Program-made: the position numbers and the translations under genes | Shown: positions 7,787 through 16,514 of the stretch, piece by piece | Numbering within the stretch: the stretch's first letter is position 1 | Layout: each line of letters begins with the position of its first letter | Notes under the pieces: model-generated | Told to the model about the DNA's origin: nothing | The model's database searches: none | Seen by the model: only the letters and a program-made list of their open reading frames with translations | Assembly: GCF_049651805.1 (NCBI RefSeq) | Contig: NZ_JBASCU010000053.1 | Coordinates: forward strand, 39,530 to 103,529 | Source of the DNA: Pseudolysinimonas_A sp049651805 | Lineage (GTDB): Bacteria > Actinomycetota > Actinomycetes > Actinomycetales > Microbacteriaceae | Direction: 5' to 3' | Length of the DNA: 64,000 bases

Positions 7787-8673
7787 CGGCCCAGAGCCGC
7801 CCGGATCGCGTCGCGCGCCGTACGGTGCCGCCACTCGAAGCCATCCGCGGCGAGTCGCACGGGCTGCACCTGCATGTCGTCGAGCAGCAGCCGCTGCCCT
7901 GCCTCACCCAGCCCAAGTCGGATTGCCCAGGCAGGAACCGGCAGCCACCGTGGCCGTTTCAGGATGTCGGCGTAGGCCTGCGTGATCTCGTCGGCCGTCG
8001 CCGGGGTCGGGCCCGCGAGCACGACGGGTCCCGAGATCGACGACGACAGCAGGTGCACGATCGCGCGCACCTCGTCGTCGAGTGAGATCCACGGCCAGAA
8101 CTGCCGCCCCGATCCGAATCGCGCACCGAGGCCGAAGGCGGTGAGCAGCCGCACCGGGGCCAGCCCGCCCGACTTCGCGACGACGACGCTCGTGCGCAGT
8201 GCGACGACCCGGGTCTGCGGTGGGGCGAGTGCGGCCGCCTGTTCCCAGGCGAGTACGAGGTCGGGCACGAAGCCGTCGCCGCGCGGCGAGTCGTCGTCGA
8301 GTCGCACTCGGGGTCGGTCGCCGTAGAAGCCGATCGCGGACCCGCTGAGGAACGTCGCCGGGGGCGTCGACATGCCCGCCATCGTCTCGGCAAGCAGGCG
8401 CGTGGTAGTGATGCGCGACGACACGAGTTCGCGACGATAGGAGGTCGTCCACGGGATGCGGGCGATCGACGCCCCCGAAAGGTTGATGACCGCGTCGGCA
8501 CCCTCCAGCGCGCGTGCGTCGAGCCCGCCGGAATCTGGATCCCACCGGACCTCGTCCGGACCCTTCGGAGCGTGACGCACCAGAGTGGTCACCTGGTGAC
8601 CGCCGGCGCGCAGGTCGCGCACGAGGGGGCGCCCGATCAGTCCGGACGCGCCGGAGACGACGATTCGACTCAA
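7783..8673 (-). CDS. TIGR01777 family NAD(P)-binding epimerase-like protein
   Basis: This encodes a 296-residue extended short-chain dehydrogenase/reductase. The N-terminal nucleotide-binding motif is VVSGASGLIGRPL (GxxGxxG). The C-terminal domain carries PVPAWAIRLGLGEAGQRLLLDDMQVQPVRL, the DUF1731-like signature of this subfamily, and the middle has the family segment SGSAIGFYGDR. The start is TTG (8673) with no strong ribosome site. It lies 29 bases downstream of the OsmC gene and is coupled to the oxidoreductase gene that follows. Enzymatic activity is not established for the family. Confidence 0.87.
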   Translation of the reverse strand: MSRIVVSGASGLIGRPLVRDLRAGGHQVTTLVRHAPKGPDEVRWDPDSGGLDARALEGADAVINLSGASIARIPWTTSYRRELVSSRITTTRLLAETMAGMSTPPATFLSGSAIGFYGDRPRVRLDDDSPRGDGFVPDLVLAWEQAAALAPPQTRVVALRTSVVVAKSGGLAPVRLLTAFGLGARFGSGRQFWPWISLDDEVRAIVHLLSSSISGPVVLAGPTPATADEITQAYADILKRPRWLPVPAWAIRLGLGEAGQRLLLDDMQVQPVRLAADGFEWRHRTARDAIRAALGR

Positions 8674-8702
8674 CGGTGCGTCCCGAATCTGAGCGGCCCG
8701 GC

Positions 8703-9128
8703 CTAGGCCAGGCTCGCCTCGAGGGTGATCGTGGTGCCGGTGAGCGCCTTCGACACCGGGCAGTTCGCCTTGGCATCTTCGGCGAGCCGCTGGAATTCGA
8801 CCGGGTCGAGACCGGGAGCCTTGGCGCTCACCAGCAGGTGAACGCCGGTGATTCCCTCACCGGGCTGGAAGGTCACGGCGGCGGTCACCTGCAGGCTTTC
8901 GGGGGCGTGCCCCGCCTCGCCGAGCGCCTTCGAGAACGCCATCGAGTAGCACGCCGAGTGCGCGGCGCCGAGCAGCTCCTCGGGGTTCGTGCGGCCCGGA
9001 GCGCCCTCCGACCGGGCCTGCCAGGTGACCGGGAACTCACCCGCGTCCGAGGAATCGAGGCTCGTCGTGCCCGATCCGCTCTTCAGGTCTCCGAACCACA
9101 GCGTCGTCGCTTCAGAAGTCAATGCCAT
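8703..9128 (-). CDS. OsmC family peroxiredoxin
   Basis: This encodes a 141-residue hydroperoxide-reducing protein of the OsmC/Ohr family. The two redox cysteines are Cys60 (GAAHSACYSMAFS) and Cys123 (ANCPVSKAL), at the usual spacing, with Glu50/Glu51 in the NPEELL motif positioning the peroxide. The total length is that of OsmC proper. On the minus strand TAGGCT is six bases before the ATG, so the mRNA is probably leaderless. It is followed downstream by two oxidoreductases and preceded by a thioredoxin pair, suggesting a thiol/peroxide redox block. Confidence 0.9.
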   Translation of the reverse strand: MALTSEATTLWFGDLKSGSGTTSLDSSDAGEFPVTWQARSEGAPGRTNPEELLGAAHSACYSMAFSKALGEAGHAPESLQVTAAVTFQPGEGITGVHLLVSAKAPGLDPVEFQRLAEDAKANCPVSKALTGTTITLEASLA

Positions 9129-9146
9129 GACCCGAGCCTACGTTTT

Positions 9147-9623
9147 CTAGGCGGCCGCGGCACCCTTGCGACCGACGATGCCGGCGCGCGCCAGAAGGAG
9201 GTAGATCTGGCAGCCCAGGCAGTAGGCGAACACCGAGTTGAGGAAGGCGGCGACGAACGCGGCGGCACCGGCGATGACGAGTGCGACCGGCCCGACGATG
9301 AAGTACAGGGCGATGCCGACGACCGTCACGAACAGGCCGACGCCCTGCGCGAAGGTCGGGGGAGCCGGGTCTTCGAGGTCGACCGGAGGCTTCAGCCGCG
9401 GCCGCAGCACCTTCTTGAAGAACAGGCCGTAGGGATGCCGCTGTACTCCCGCGACGGCGCCCCAGAGGAACACCGCGGCGATGTAGATCGTCAGGATGAG
9501 CGCGGCGGTGCCGAACTCCAGCAGTGCGAGCGCGATGACGACGAGCAACAGGATCGCCGTGATGCCGGCGCTGAACCGCGATCCGCGGGGGTCGATGCCC
9601 CGCGGGGTTTCGGGAGCGGTCAT
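9147..9623 (-). CDS. DUF4395 family membrane protein
   Basis: This encodes a 158-residue integral membrane protein with two pairs of helices (about residues 18-60 and 95-140). The end of the last pair carries NSVFAYCLGCQIYLLL, with the CxxC that is characteristic of DUF4395. Its ATG overlaps the stop codon of the thioredoxin gene upstream (ATGA), so the two are co-translated. The CxxC near the membrane, next to a membrane-anchored thioredoxin, suggests electron or thiol exchange, but this is inference. Confidence 0.85.
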   Translation of the reverse strand: MTAPETPRGIDPRGSRFSAGITAILLLVVIALALLEFGTAALILTIYIAAVFLWGAVAGVQRHPYGLFFKKVLRPRLKPPVDLEDPAPPTFAQGVGLFVTVVGIALYFIVGPVALVIAGAAAFVAAFLNSVFAYCLGCQIYLLLARAGIVGRKGAAAA

Positions 9624-10054
9624 GCGGCGAGCACCCGCTCGAGGGCGAGCACTCGATCCAGTTCGGCGACCACGACATCCCGTCGCACGGCCCCGCCGAT
9701 ACGCGCGCGCACCGCGCCGTCGGCGTCGAGGATGAGCGTCGTCGGGGTCTGCAGCACCCGGTAGCGCGACGCCAGCTCGGGCCGGTGGGTCACGTCGAGG
9801 TCGACGTGCGCGACATCTTCGGTGCGGGCGGCAAGATCGTCGAGCACGCGGGCCGTCGACTTGCAGGGGGCGCACACCTCGGTCGAGAACTGCAGAAGTG
9901 TCGCGCGGCCGCCGAGGGCGACGCCGTCGATGCTCACGATGCGCGTATCGGAAACCGTCCGGGCGCGGCCCTGGGTCGCCCGGTGCCAGAGGCCGAGCAG
10001 CGTCGCGGCGAACACGAGGCTCCCCAGCGCGAGCGTGACCAGTGCGGCATCCAT
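9620..10054 (-). CDS. Membrane-anchored thioredoxin-like protein
   Basis: This encodes a 144-residue protein with an N-terminal membrane helix (about residues 3-23, MDAALVTLALGSLVFAATLL) and a thioredoxin fold. The active site is CAPC at residues 61-64, followed by the cis-Pro loop LQTPTTLILD. The helix has no cleavable signal, so the domain is probably anchored outside the membrane. TACCTT is 7 bases before the ATG on the minus strand. It overlaps the DUF4395 gene by four bases, a pairing I recognise from other actinobacteria. Confidence 0.87.
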   Translation of the reverse strand: MDAALVTLALGSLVFAATLLGLWHRATQGRARTVSDTRIVSIDGVALGGRATLLQFSTEVCAPCKSTARVLDDLAARTEDVAHVDLDVTHRPELASRYRVLQTPTTLILDADGAVRARIGGAVRRDVVVAELDRVLALERVLAA

Positions 10055-10140
10055 CTCTCTGAAGGTAGTGAGCTGATCCGGTCGCGTCACCCGGGCCTGT
10101 CACACTCCGTCATACGTCGCGGGCGGATATCGTGAGGGCC

Positions 10141-10878
10141 GTGCCTGAGGCTGACTACCAGATCGAGTTCCGTTCCGACATGACCGTCGAGTTGGTGCGC
10201 AGCAGCGCCCACGACTCCGACGTGGTGTTCGCCGCCCGGGTGTCGACGATGGGGGAGCAGACCCTCGAAGATGCCGCCTCCGGTGTCGACGCCGGGTCGA
10301 AAGACAAGGGGCTCATCAACTTCCTGATGCGCGACCGGCACGGCTCGCCGTTCGAGCACAACTCGATGACGTTCTACGTGCAGGCGCCGCTGTTCGTCTT
10401 CCGCGAGTTCATGCGGCACCGCATCGCCTCCTACAACGAGGAGTCGGGCCGCTACCGCGAGATGCGTCCCGTGTTCTACGTGCCGTCGCCGTCGCGGAAT
10501 CTGGTTCAGGTTGGAAAGCCCGGCGCGTACGACTTCATCCCGGGCACCCCCGAGCAGACGGCTCTCGCGGTCGAGTCGGGGCGCGCGGTCGCGACGTTCG
10601 CCTACGCCGAGTACCAGAAGCAGCTGGATGCCGGCGTCGCCCGCGAGGTCGCCCGCACCGTGCTGCCGCTGTCGCTGTACTCCTCGATGTACGTGACGAT
10701 GAACGCCCGGTCGCTCATGAACTTCCTGTCGCTGCGCACCAAGCGCCCCGAATCGCACTTCCCGTCGTTCCCGCAGCGCGAGATCGAGATGGTCGCCGAG
10801 CTGATGGAGGAGGCGTGGAAGCCGCTCATGCCCCTCACTCACGCCGCCTTCGAGGGCGGCGGCCGGGTCGCCCCGTGA
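10141..10878 (+). CDS. thyX: Flavin-dependent thymidylate synthase
   Basis: ThyX makes dTMP from dUMP using methylene-tetrahydrofolate, FAD and NADPH, replacing ThyA. The family motif RHRx7S is present at residues 92-102 (RHR...S), within the conserved FREFMRHRIASYNEESGRY. The product is about 245 residues. I chose the GTG at 10141 rather than the in-frame GTG at 10132, because TATCGT at 10128-10133 is then 7 bases upstream as in other leaderless genes here. It precedes dapA and rnj as in other actinobacteria. Confidence 0.94.
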   Translation: MPEADYQIEFRSDMTVELVRSSAHDSDVVFAARVSTMGEQTLEDAASGVDAGSKDKGLINFLMRDRHGSPFEHNSMTFYVQAPLFVFREFMRHRIASYNEESGRYREMRPVFYVPSPSRNLVQVGKPGAYDFIPGTPEQTALAVESGRAVATFAYAEYQKQLDAGVAREVARTVLPLSLYSSMYVTMNARSLMNFLSLRTKRPESHFPSFPQREIEMVAELMEEAWKPLMPLTHAAFEGGGRVAP

Positions 10879-11489
10879 CGACACCCGGCCCGCCCCGACA
10901 GCGCTCACGCGACGGGTTGCGACATCCCCGGAACCCGTGGTTCGGGCTTCTGTACGCGGCGATCCTGCTCGTCGGCACGGTGGGCGGAGTCATCGCGTTC
11001 ACCTCCGGGTGGCGCGAAGCGATCGGCTTCGACATGTACGGGCAGCGCACCGAGGTCTTCGTGCTGGTCGCCCCGTTCCTGAGCGCCGCGGGCACAGTCC
11101 TTCTTCTCGTGCGTGGCATCCTCGCGATCGCTCCGTGGCTGCGCTACCGTGCGGCGACGCCACGGGATGCTCGACTCGTCGCACTGGCCATGGATCGATC
11201 GAATGGGCGGCCAGGGACCGCGATCATCACCGCGTTCGGGCTGCTGGCGCTGGGCGGATTCGTGCTGCTCGCCGGGTTCGCGCGCCCCCAGAATCCCCTG
11301 GGGTTCGGCTTCCTGCTGCAGTTCGACGCGCTGCTGCTGTTCGTCGCGATCCTGTGCCTCAAAGCCGGCATCCAGGCCATCTGGGCCAACCACGACCTCG
11401 CCGTGCGAGGCATCCCGATTCCGGAGGGTGCCGGATCGCCACGGCCAACGTTGCCGCCACCCACGTCCGCCGAGCGTCGGCCGGACTGA
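10875..11489 (+). CDS. Four-helix membrane protein, unknown function
   Basis: This encodes a 204-residue protein with a basic, Pro/Arg-rich N-terminus and about four membrane helices (roughly residues 24-44, 62-86, 113-132 and 140-162), ending in a Pro-rich tail. The GTG start overlaps the thyX stop (GTGA), which implies translational coupling with thyX. I do not recognise the family; no catalytic motif is visible. Confidence 0.75.
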   Translation: MTTPGPPRQRSRDGLRHPRNPWFGLLYAAILLVGTVGGVIAFTSGWREAIGFDMYGQRTEVFVLVAPFLSAAGTVLLLVRGILAIAPWLRYRAATPRDARLVALAMDRSNGRPGTAIITAFGLLALGGFVLLAGFARPQNPLGFGFLLQFDALLLFVAILCLKAGIQAIWANHDLAVRGIPIPEGAGSPRPTLPPPTSAERRPD

Positions 11490-11543
11490 CCTCTGCCTTC
11501 CGGGCGGATATCCCCCGCCGTCCACACCGATAGCCTGTAACGC

Positions 11544-12521
11544 GTGTCGTCGCAAGAGAATCCGTTCGGGCAGGTGCTCGTCGCGCTGGTGACTCCGTTC
11601 ACCCACGACGGAGAGGTGCACTGGGCCGACGTCGAGAAGCACATCGACAATCTGGTCACCCACGGAGCCGATGGCATCGTCGTCACCGGCACGACAGGCG
11701 AGACCAGCACGCTCACCGACTCCGAGAAGATCAAGCTGGTCGAGGTGGCGAAGGATGTCGTGGCCGGCCGCGCGAAGGTCATCACCGGGGGCGGTTCCAA
11801 CGAGACGGCGCACGCCATCCAGCTCTACAAGGACAGTGAGAAGGCCGGCGCCGACGGCATCATGATCGTCACCCCGTACTACAACAAGCCGACGCAGTCG
11901 GGCATCCTCACCCACTTCCGCATGGTCGCCGACGCGACCGATCTGCCGGTGATTCTCTACGACATCCCGGGCCGCACGGGAGTCGAGATCAAGTACGAGA
12001 CGATACTTCGAGCGTCGAAGCACCCCAACATCCTCGGGGTGAAGGATGCCAAGGGCGACCTCAGCGAGGTGAGCCGCGTGCTCAACCAGACCGACCTGAT
12101 GTATTTCGCCGGCGACGACGCCAACGCGTTGCCGACGCTCGCGATCGGCGGCACCGGGCTGATCGGCGTGACCGCGAACATCGCGCCCGAGCCGTACCGG
12201 CGCATGGTGGATGCCGTCAACGCCAACGACCTCGACAGTGCGCGCGCCGCGCATCAGGCGCTCGAGCCGCTCGTGCGCGCCACGATGACCCACGTGCCCG
12301 GCACCGTCGCGACGAAGTACATCCTGCACGGCTTCGGTCGCATCAGCACCCCGCGCGTGCGGCTGCCGCTCGTCGGGCCCGAGGAACACGAGGCCGCCCT
12401 GATCGAGGACGAGATCGCCCTGGTGCACGACATCGAGGGCATCGACGCGAAGACCTTCCGCCCCGACGCGAACGCGGCGGCTGGCGGAGCGCTTCCCAAG
12501 ATCGCCGGAACGACCCGCTGA
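11544..12521 (+). CDS. dapA: 4-hydroxy-tetrahydrodipicolinate synthase
   Basis: DapA condenses pyruvate with aspartate semialdehyde, the first committed step to diaminopimelate and lysine. The 325-residue TIM barrel has the TTGE loop (50-53), the YYNKPTQ segment (112-118), Tyr139 in VILYDIPGR and the Schiff-base Lys167 in GVKDAKGDL. The GTG start has TAGCCT 7 bases upstream and no ribosome site, suggesting a leaderless mRNA. Its stop overlaps the rnj start, the standard actinobacterial dapA-rnj operon. Confidence 0.95.
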   Translation: MSSQENPFGQVLVALVTPFTHDGEVHWADVEKHIDNLVTHGADGIVVTGTTGETSTLTDSEKIKLVEVAKDVVAGRAKVITGGGSNETAHAIQLYKDSEKAGADGIMIVTPYYNKPTQSGILTHFRMVADATDLPVILYDIPGRTGVEIKYETILRASKHPNILGVKDAKGDLSEVSRVLNQTDLMYFAGDDANALPTLAIGGTGLIGVTANIAPEPYRRMVDAVNANDLDSARAAHQALEPLVRATMTHVPGTVATKYILHGFGRISTPRVRLPLVGPEEHEAALIEDEIALVHDIEGIDAKTFRPDANAAAGGALPKIAGTTR

Positions 12522-14197
12522 TGGCCGACGACCTGTACGACCCGCCCGCGCTCGCGCCCGGCACTCTCCGCGTCCTCCCGCTCGGTGGGCTCGGCGAGAT
12601 CGGTCGCAACATGACCGTCTACGAGTACGAGGGCAAGCTGCTCATCGTCGACTGCGGCGTGCTGTTCCCTGAGGAGCACCAGCCCGGCGTCGACCTGATC
12701 CTTCCCGACTTCGCGCCCATTCGGGAGCGGCTCAACGACATCGTCGGGGTCGTGCTCACCCACGGCCACGAAGACCACATCGGCGCCGTGCCGTACCTGC
12801 TGCGGGAGCGCCGCGACATCCCGCTGATGGGATCGCGGCTGACGCTCGCGCTCGTCGAGGCGAAGCTCAAGGAGCACAAGATCGCGCCGCAGACGCGCGA
12901 GGTGAGGGCCGACCAGATCGACCGCTTCGGGCCGTTCGAACTCGAGTTCGTCGCCGTCAACCACTCCATCCCCGACGCGCTCGCCGTCGCCATCCGCACC
13001 CCTGCGGGCCTCGTGCTGCACACGGGCGACTTCAAGATGGACCAGTTGCCGCTCGACGGTCGCATCACCGACCTGCGGGCGTTCGCGCGGCTCGGCGAGG
13101 AGGGCGTCGACCTCTTCCTTGTCGACTCGACCAACGCCGACGTGCCGGGCTTCACGCCGCTCGAACGCGACATCGGCCCGGTCATCGAGAACGTCATCTC
13201 GCGCGCCAAGAAGCGGGTGATCGTCGCGTCGTTCTCGTCGCACGTGCACCGGGTGCAGCAGGTTCTGGATGCCGCCGTCGCCAACGAGCGGCACGTCGCC
13301 TTCGTCGGCCGATCGATGGTGCGCAACATGGGCATCGCCGCCGACCTCGGCTATCTCGAGGTTCCGCCGGGGGTCATCGTCGACCTCAAGACCGCCGTCA
13401 ACATGCCCGACGACCGGGTTGTGTTCATGAGCACCGGGTCGCAGGGCGAGCCGATGGCGGTGCTCGCCCGCATGTCGAACCAGGATCACCAGATCGAGAT
13501 CGGCGAGGGCGACACCGTCATCCTCGCGTCGAGTCTCATCCCGGGCAACGAGAACGCCGTGTACCGGGTCATCAACGGGCTCACCAAGCTCGGCGCCAAC
13601 GTCGTGCACAAGGGCAACGCGAAGGTGCACACGTCGGGCCACGCGGCGGCCGGCGAACTGCTGTACTGCTACAACATCATCAAGCCGCGCAACGTGCTTC
13701 CCGTGCACGGCGAGGCCCGCCACCTGCGGGCCGCCGCCGACCTCGCGATGGAGACCGGCGTCGAGCCCGCCCGCGCGATCATCGGCGAGAACGGCATCGT
13801 CGTCGACCTCAAGGACGGCGTCGCCCAGGTCACCGGGCAGCTCGACATCGGTTTCGTCTACGTCGACGGCTCGACGGTCGGCGAGATCACGGATGCCGAC
13901 CTCAAGGATCGCCGCATCCTCGCCGAAGAGGGGTTCATCTCGATCTTCATCGCGATCGACGTGCAGACCGGCAAGATCATCGTCGGCCCCGAGATCCAGG
14001 CGCGCGGCTTCGCCGAAGACGACTCGGTGTTCGACGGCGTGCGCCCGCAGATCGTGAAGGCGCTGACCGAGGCAGCCGAAGGCGGAACCCGCGACCAGCA
14101 CGGCTACCAGCAGGTCGTGCGTCGCGTCGTCGGCCGCTGGGTCAACACTCAGCACCGGCGCCGCCCGATGATCATCCCGGTCGTGATCGAGGCGTAA
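12521..14197 (+). CDS. rnj: Ribonuclease J
   Basis: This is a 558-residue metallo-beta-lactamase/beta-CASP exo- and endoribonuclease for mRNA decay and rRNA maturation. The metal-binding motif HGHEDH is at residues 81-86, and the beta-CASP region carries ASFSSHVHRVQQVLDAA and the later GHAAAGEL and PVHGE motifs. The C-terminal domain includes HQYQQVVRR-like sequence (HGYQQVVRRVVGRW). It overlaps dapA by one base and the following acetyltransferase gene by one base (TAATG), so all three are probably one transcript. Confidence 0.95.
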   Translation: MADDLYDPPALAPGTLRVLPLGGLGEIGRNMTVYEYEGKLLIVDCGVLFPEEHQPGVDLILPDFAPIRERLNDIVGVVLTHGHEDHIGAVPYLLRERRDIPLMGSRLTLALVEAKLKEHKIAPQTREVRADQIDRFGPFELEFVAVNHSIPDALAVAIRTPAGLVLHTGDFKMDQLPLDGRITDLRAFARLGEEGVDLFLVDSTNADVPGFTPLERDIGPVIENVISRAKKRVIVASFSSHVHRVQQVLDAAVANERHVAFVGRSMVRNMGIAADLGYLEVPPGVIVDLKTAVNMPDDRVVFMSTGSQGEPMAVLARMSNQDHQIEIGEGDTVILASSLIPGNENAVYRVINGLTKLGANVVHKGNAKVHTSGHAAAGELLYCYNIIKPRNVLPVHGEARHLRAAADLAMETGVEPARAIIGENGIVVDLKDGVAQVTGQLDIGFVYVDGSTVGEITDADLKDRRILAEEGFISIFIAIDVQTGKIIVGPEIQARGFAEDDSVFDGVRPQIVKALTEAAEGGTRDQHGYQQVVRRVVGRWVNTQHRRRPMIIPVVIEA

Positions 14198-14649
14198 TGC
14201 GCGCCCTGGGCCTCGGTGACGTCCACCTGGTCGAAACGGGGTTCCTGCTCACCGCCGACTGGAACCCGACGTCGCCTCGGGGCGAGGCGTTCTGGCGCGC
14301 TGACCCGACCTTCGCGCAGTACACCGGCGGATGGGGTCGCGACGGCGACGGCGGCTTCGTCGCCGAGGAAGACGGTCGCGTCGTCGGCGCCGTCTGGTGG
14401 CGGCTCTTCCGAGCCGATGACGCGGGCTACGGCTTCGTCGACGAACGCACCCCGGAGCTTGGCATCGCTGTCTGGCCGGGGGAGCGGGGGCGCGGGATCG
14501 GGCGACTACTGCTCCGCGCCGCGGTGACGGAGCATCCCCGGATCAGTCTCAGCGTCGAAGACGGCAACCCGGCACGGGCGCTCTACGAGGCGGAGGGCTT
14601 CGTCGCCGTGGGGCGGTCGGGCGACGGCACGATCATGCTGCATGACTGA
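14197..14649 (+). CDS. GNAT family N-acetyltransferase
   Basis: This encodes a 150-residue acetyltransferase. The acetyl-CoA motif is GERGRGIGRLLLRAAV (about residues 93-108), with the following ISLSVEDGNPARALYEAEGF typical of the amino-acid/peptide-acting subgroup. It starts within the stop of rnj (TAATG), so it is translated by coupling at the end of the dapA-rnj operon. The acceptor is unknown. Confidence 0.85.
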   Translation: MRALGLGDVHLVETGFLLTADWNPTSPRGEAFWRADPTFAQYTGGWGRDGDGGFVAEEDGRVVGAVWWRLFRADDAGYGFVDERTPELGIAVWPGERGRGIGRLLLRAAVTEHPRISLSVEDGNPARALYEAEGFVAVGRSGDGTIMLHD

Positions 14650-14820
14650 GGGCGAATCATCCTCGGGAATGATCTCTGATCGGCGGGGCCCCACCTAGAG
14701 TCGACCCAGCGGACGTTCGACCTGCCCGAATGGTTGGGATGCGATCGGATGGCCGCCCTGGTTCGATGGGGTTCGTCATGTCGTCAGGGCACGGCATCCC
14801 GCCCTGAAGAGGAGTGCCTC

Positions 14821-15786
14821 GTGTCTGTAGCCCGCAAATGGGTGTTCCCCATTCTCCGCATCATCGTGTTCGCCGCGATCGCCGCAGCGCTCGTCAAACT
14901 CGCCTTCTTCGCCGACCCCGTGCAGGAAGGCGGTGGTGGCGAGTTCCCGACCGGTGCGATCGTGGAGCCGCAGATCCCGGTCATGACGGGAACCGTGCGC
15001 AACGACATCGTGCTCGATGGCGCCGTAGCCGCGGATGCCACGGTTCCGATCAAGGCGACGCTCGACGGCGAGGTGCGTCAGATCTCGGTGGCCGGCGGAC
15101 AGTGGCTGGAGGCCGGAACCGAGATCATGCAGATCCGCGGCATGAATGATGACGGAACGAATCGCTGGTCGATCGTCAAGGCGCCGGCCGCCGGCATTCT
15201 CACGTCGTTCGAGGTGCTCGTCGGGCAGACGGTCGGCATCGGTACCGTGATCGGGCAGGTCGCGCCGGCGACCTTCAACGTCACGGCGTCGCTGTCGCCC
15301 GAACTCCAATACCGTCTCACCACCCAGCCCACCGAGGCGGAAGTCGTGATTGCCGGCGGTCCTGCGCCGTTCACGTGCTCCGGCCTCACGATTTCGAGCT
15401 CGACGCCCACGACGGGCGACGGCTCGCCGGACGACGGCGGCGCCCCGCCGACGAGCGGCACCTCCGTGCGTTGTTCCGTGCCGAGCGACGTGCGCGTGTT
15501 TCCGGGCCTGACCGCCCGTCTCACCATCGCCGGCGGCATCGCCGAGAACGTGCTCGTGGTGCCGACGACGGCGGTCGAGGGGGGCAGCGGCACCGGGGTC
15601 GTCTACGTCGTCGGCCCGGATGGCGCGACGGAGCCGAGAGAGGTGACCCTCGGGCTCTCCGACGGGACCTCGGTGGAGGTCACCGGAGGGATCGAGGAGG
15701 GCGAGGTCATCCTGCAGTTCGTGCCCGGCGCCCCCGCCGATCCCGGGATGGGCGACGGCGGCATCATCATCGGGTACGGCGGCTGA
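14821..15786 (+). CDS. Periplasmic-adaptor-like (MacA/HlyD-type) membrane-anchored protein
   Basis: This encodes a 321-residue protein with one N-terminal signal-anchor helix (about residues 7-31) and an extracellular part resembling MacA/HlyD adaptors: a lipoyl-like half (KATLDGEVRQISVAGGQWLEAGTEIMQI), a second half (KAPAAGILTSFEVLVGQTVGIGTVIGQV), a beta-barrel stretch ending in NVLVVPTTAVEGG, and a Gly-rich C-terminus. It lacks the long coiled-coil hairpin of Gram-negative adaptors. Two cysteines (in FTCSGL and VRCSV) could form a disulfide. The GTG start has GAAGAGGAG upstream. It opens a three-gene operon with an ABC ATPase and a MacB-like permease. Confidence 0.82.
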   Translation: MSVARKWVFPILRIIVFAAIAAALVKLAFFADPVQEGGGGEFPTGAIVEPQIPVMTGTVRNDIVLDGAVAADATVPIKATLDGEVRQISVAGGQWLEAGTEIMQIRGMNDDGTNRWSIVKAPAAGILTSFEVLVGQTVGIGTVIGQVAPATFNVTASLSPELQYRLTTQPTEAEVVIAGGPAPFTCSGLTISSSTPTTGDGSPDDGGAPPTSGTSVRCSVPSDVRVFPGLTARLTIAGGIAENVLVVPTTAVEGGSGTGVVYVVGPDGATEPREVTLGLSDGTSVEVTGGIEEGEVILQFVPGAPADPGMGDGGIIIGYGG

Positions 15787-15788
15787 GG

Positions 15789-16514
15789 ATGCCGTTCCTA
15801 CGCCTCGAGGGCGTCACGCGATCCGTCGTGCTCCCCGACGGAGACAACCTGGAGATCCTGCGCGGCATCGACCTCGACGTCGAGGTGGGCGAACATGTGA
15901 GCGTCGTCGGCCGCTCTGGTTCCGGCAAATCGACGCTGCTCAATATCCTGGGACTCATCGACACGCCCACGAGCGGGGCGCTCGAGTTCGACGGGGTGCC
16001 GCTCGAGCGGTTGAGTGGAGCGGAACGCGACCGGCGCCGCGGACGCGATGTCGGGTTCATCTTCCAACAGTTCAACTTGCTTCCTCGGCGCACCGCGCTC
16101 GAGAACGTCGTCACGCCGCTGTTGTACGCGACGGGCCGGCAGTTCTGGAGGCGGCAGCAGCTGGCGACCCAGATGCTCGAACGCGTCGGCCTCGGAACGC
16201 GGCTCGCGTCGACGCCCGACCAGCTCTCCGGGGGCGAACAACAGCGGGTCGCGATCGCCCGCGCCCTGGTTCGCGGGCCGCGGCTGATCCTCGCCGACGA
16301 GCCGACCGGCGCGCTCGACGTCGAGACGGGGGCAGCGATCATGGCCCTCCTCGACGAGGTGGCCGAGACCACCGGCGCCGCGCTCATCACCATCACGCAC
16401 GACCCGAAGGTCGCAGCTCTTGCCCGGCGTCACTACCGACTCGATCGCGGCGTTCTCGGACCCGTCGCACAGGCGCAGATCGACGCGCTCGCACAGAAGG
16501 AGCTCACGCTGTGA
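15789..16514 (+). CDS. ABC transporter ATP-binding protein (MacB/LolD type)
   Basis: This encodes a 241-residue ATPase. Walker A is GRSGSGKST (about residues 40-48), the Q-loop is FIFQQFNLLPRRTALENV, the signature is LSGGEQQRVAIARAL, and Walker B is LILADEPTGALD, the form typical of MacB/LolD/FtsE-type ATPases. The ATG at 15789 follows the adaptor stop by two bases. It energises the adjoining permease at the membrane. The exported substrate is unknown. Confidence 0.9.
   Translation: MPFLRLEGVTRSVVLPDGDNLEILRGIDLDVEVGEHVSVVGRSGSGKSTLLNILGLIDTPTSGALEFDGVPLERLSGAERDRRRGRDVGFIFQQFNLLPRRTALENVVTPLLYATGRQFWRRQQLATQMLERVGLGTRLASTPDQLSGGEQQRVAIARALVRGPRLILADEPTGALDVETGAAIMALLDEVAETTGAALITITHDPKVAALARRHYRLDRGVLGPVAQAQIDALAQKELTL

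Noticed and set aside
10132..10140. GTG 10132 as start of thyX
   Set aside because: The -10-like TATCGT overlaps it; the GTG at 10141 has the spacing seen at the other leaderless genes.
12254..14155. Long minus-strand open frame (633 codons) opposite dapA/rnj
   Set aside because: It is the antisense of strongly conserved RNase J and DapA; its Asp/His/Val-rich, low-diversity composition is the usual shadow of a high-GC gene, with no recognisable domain.
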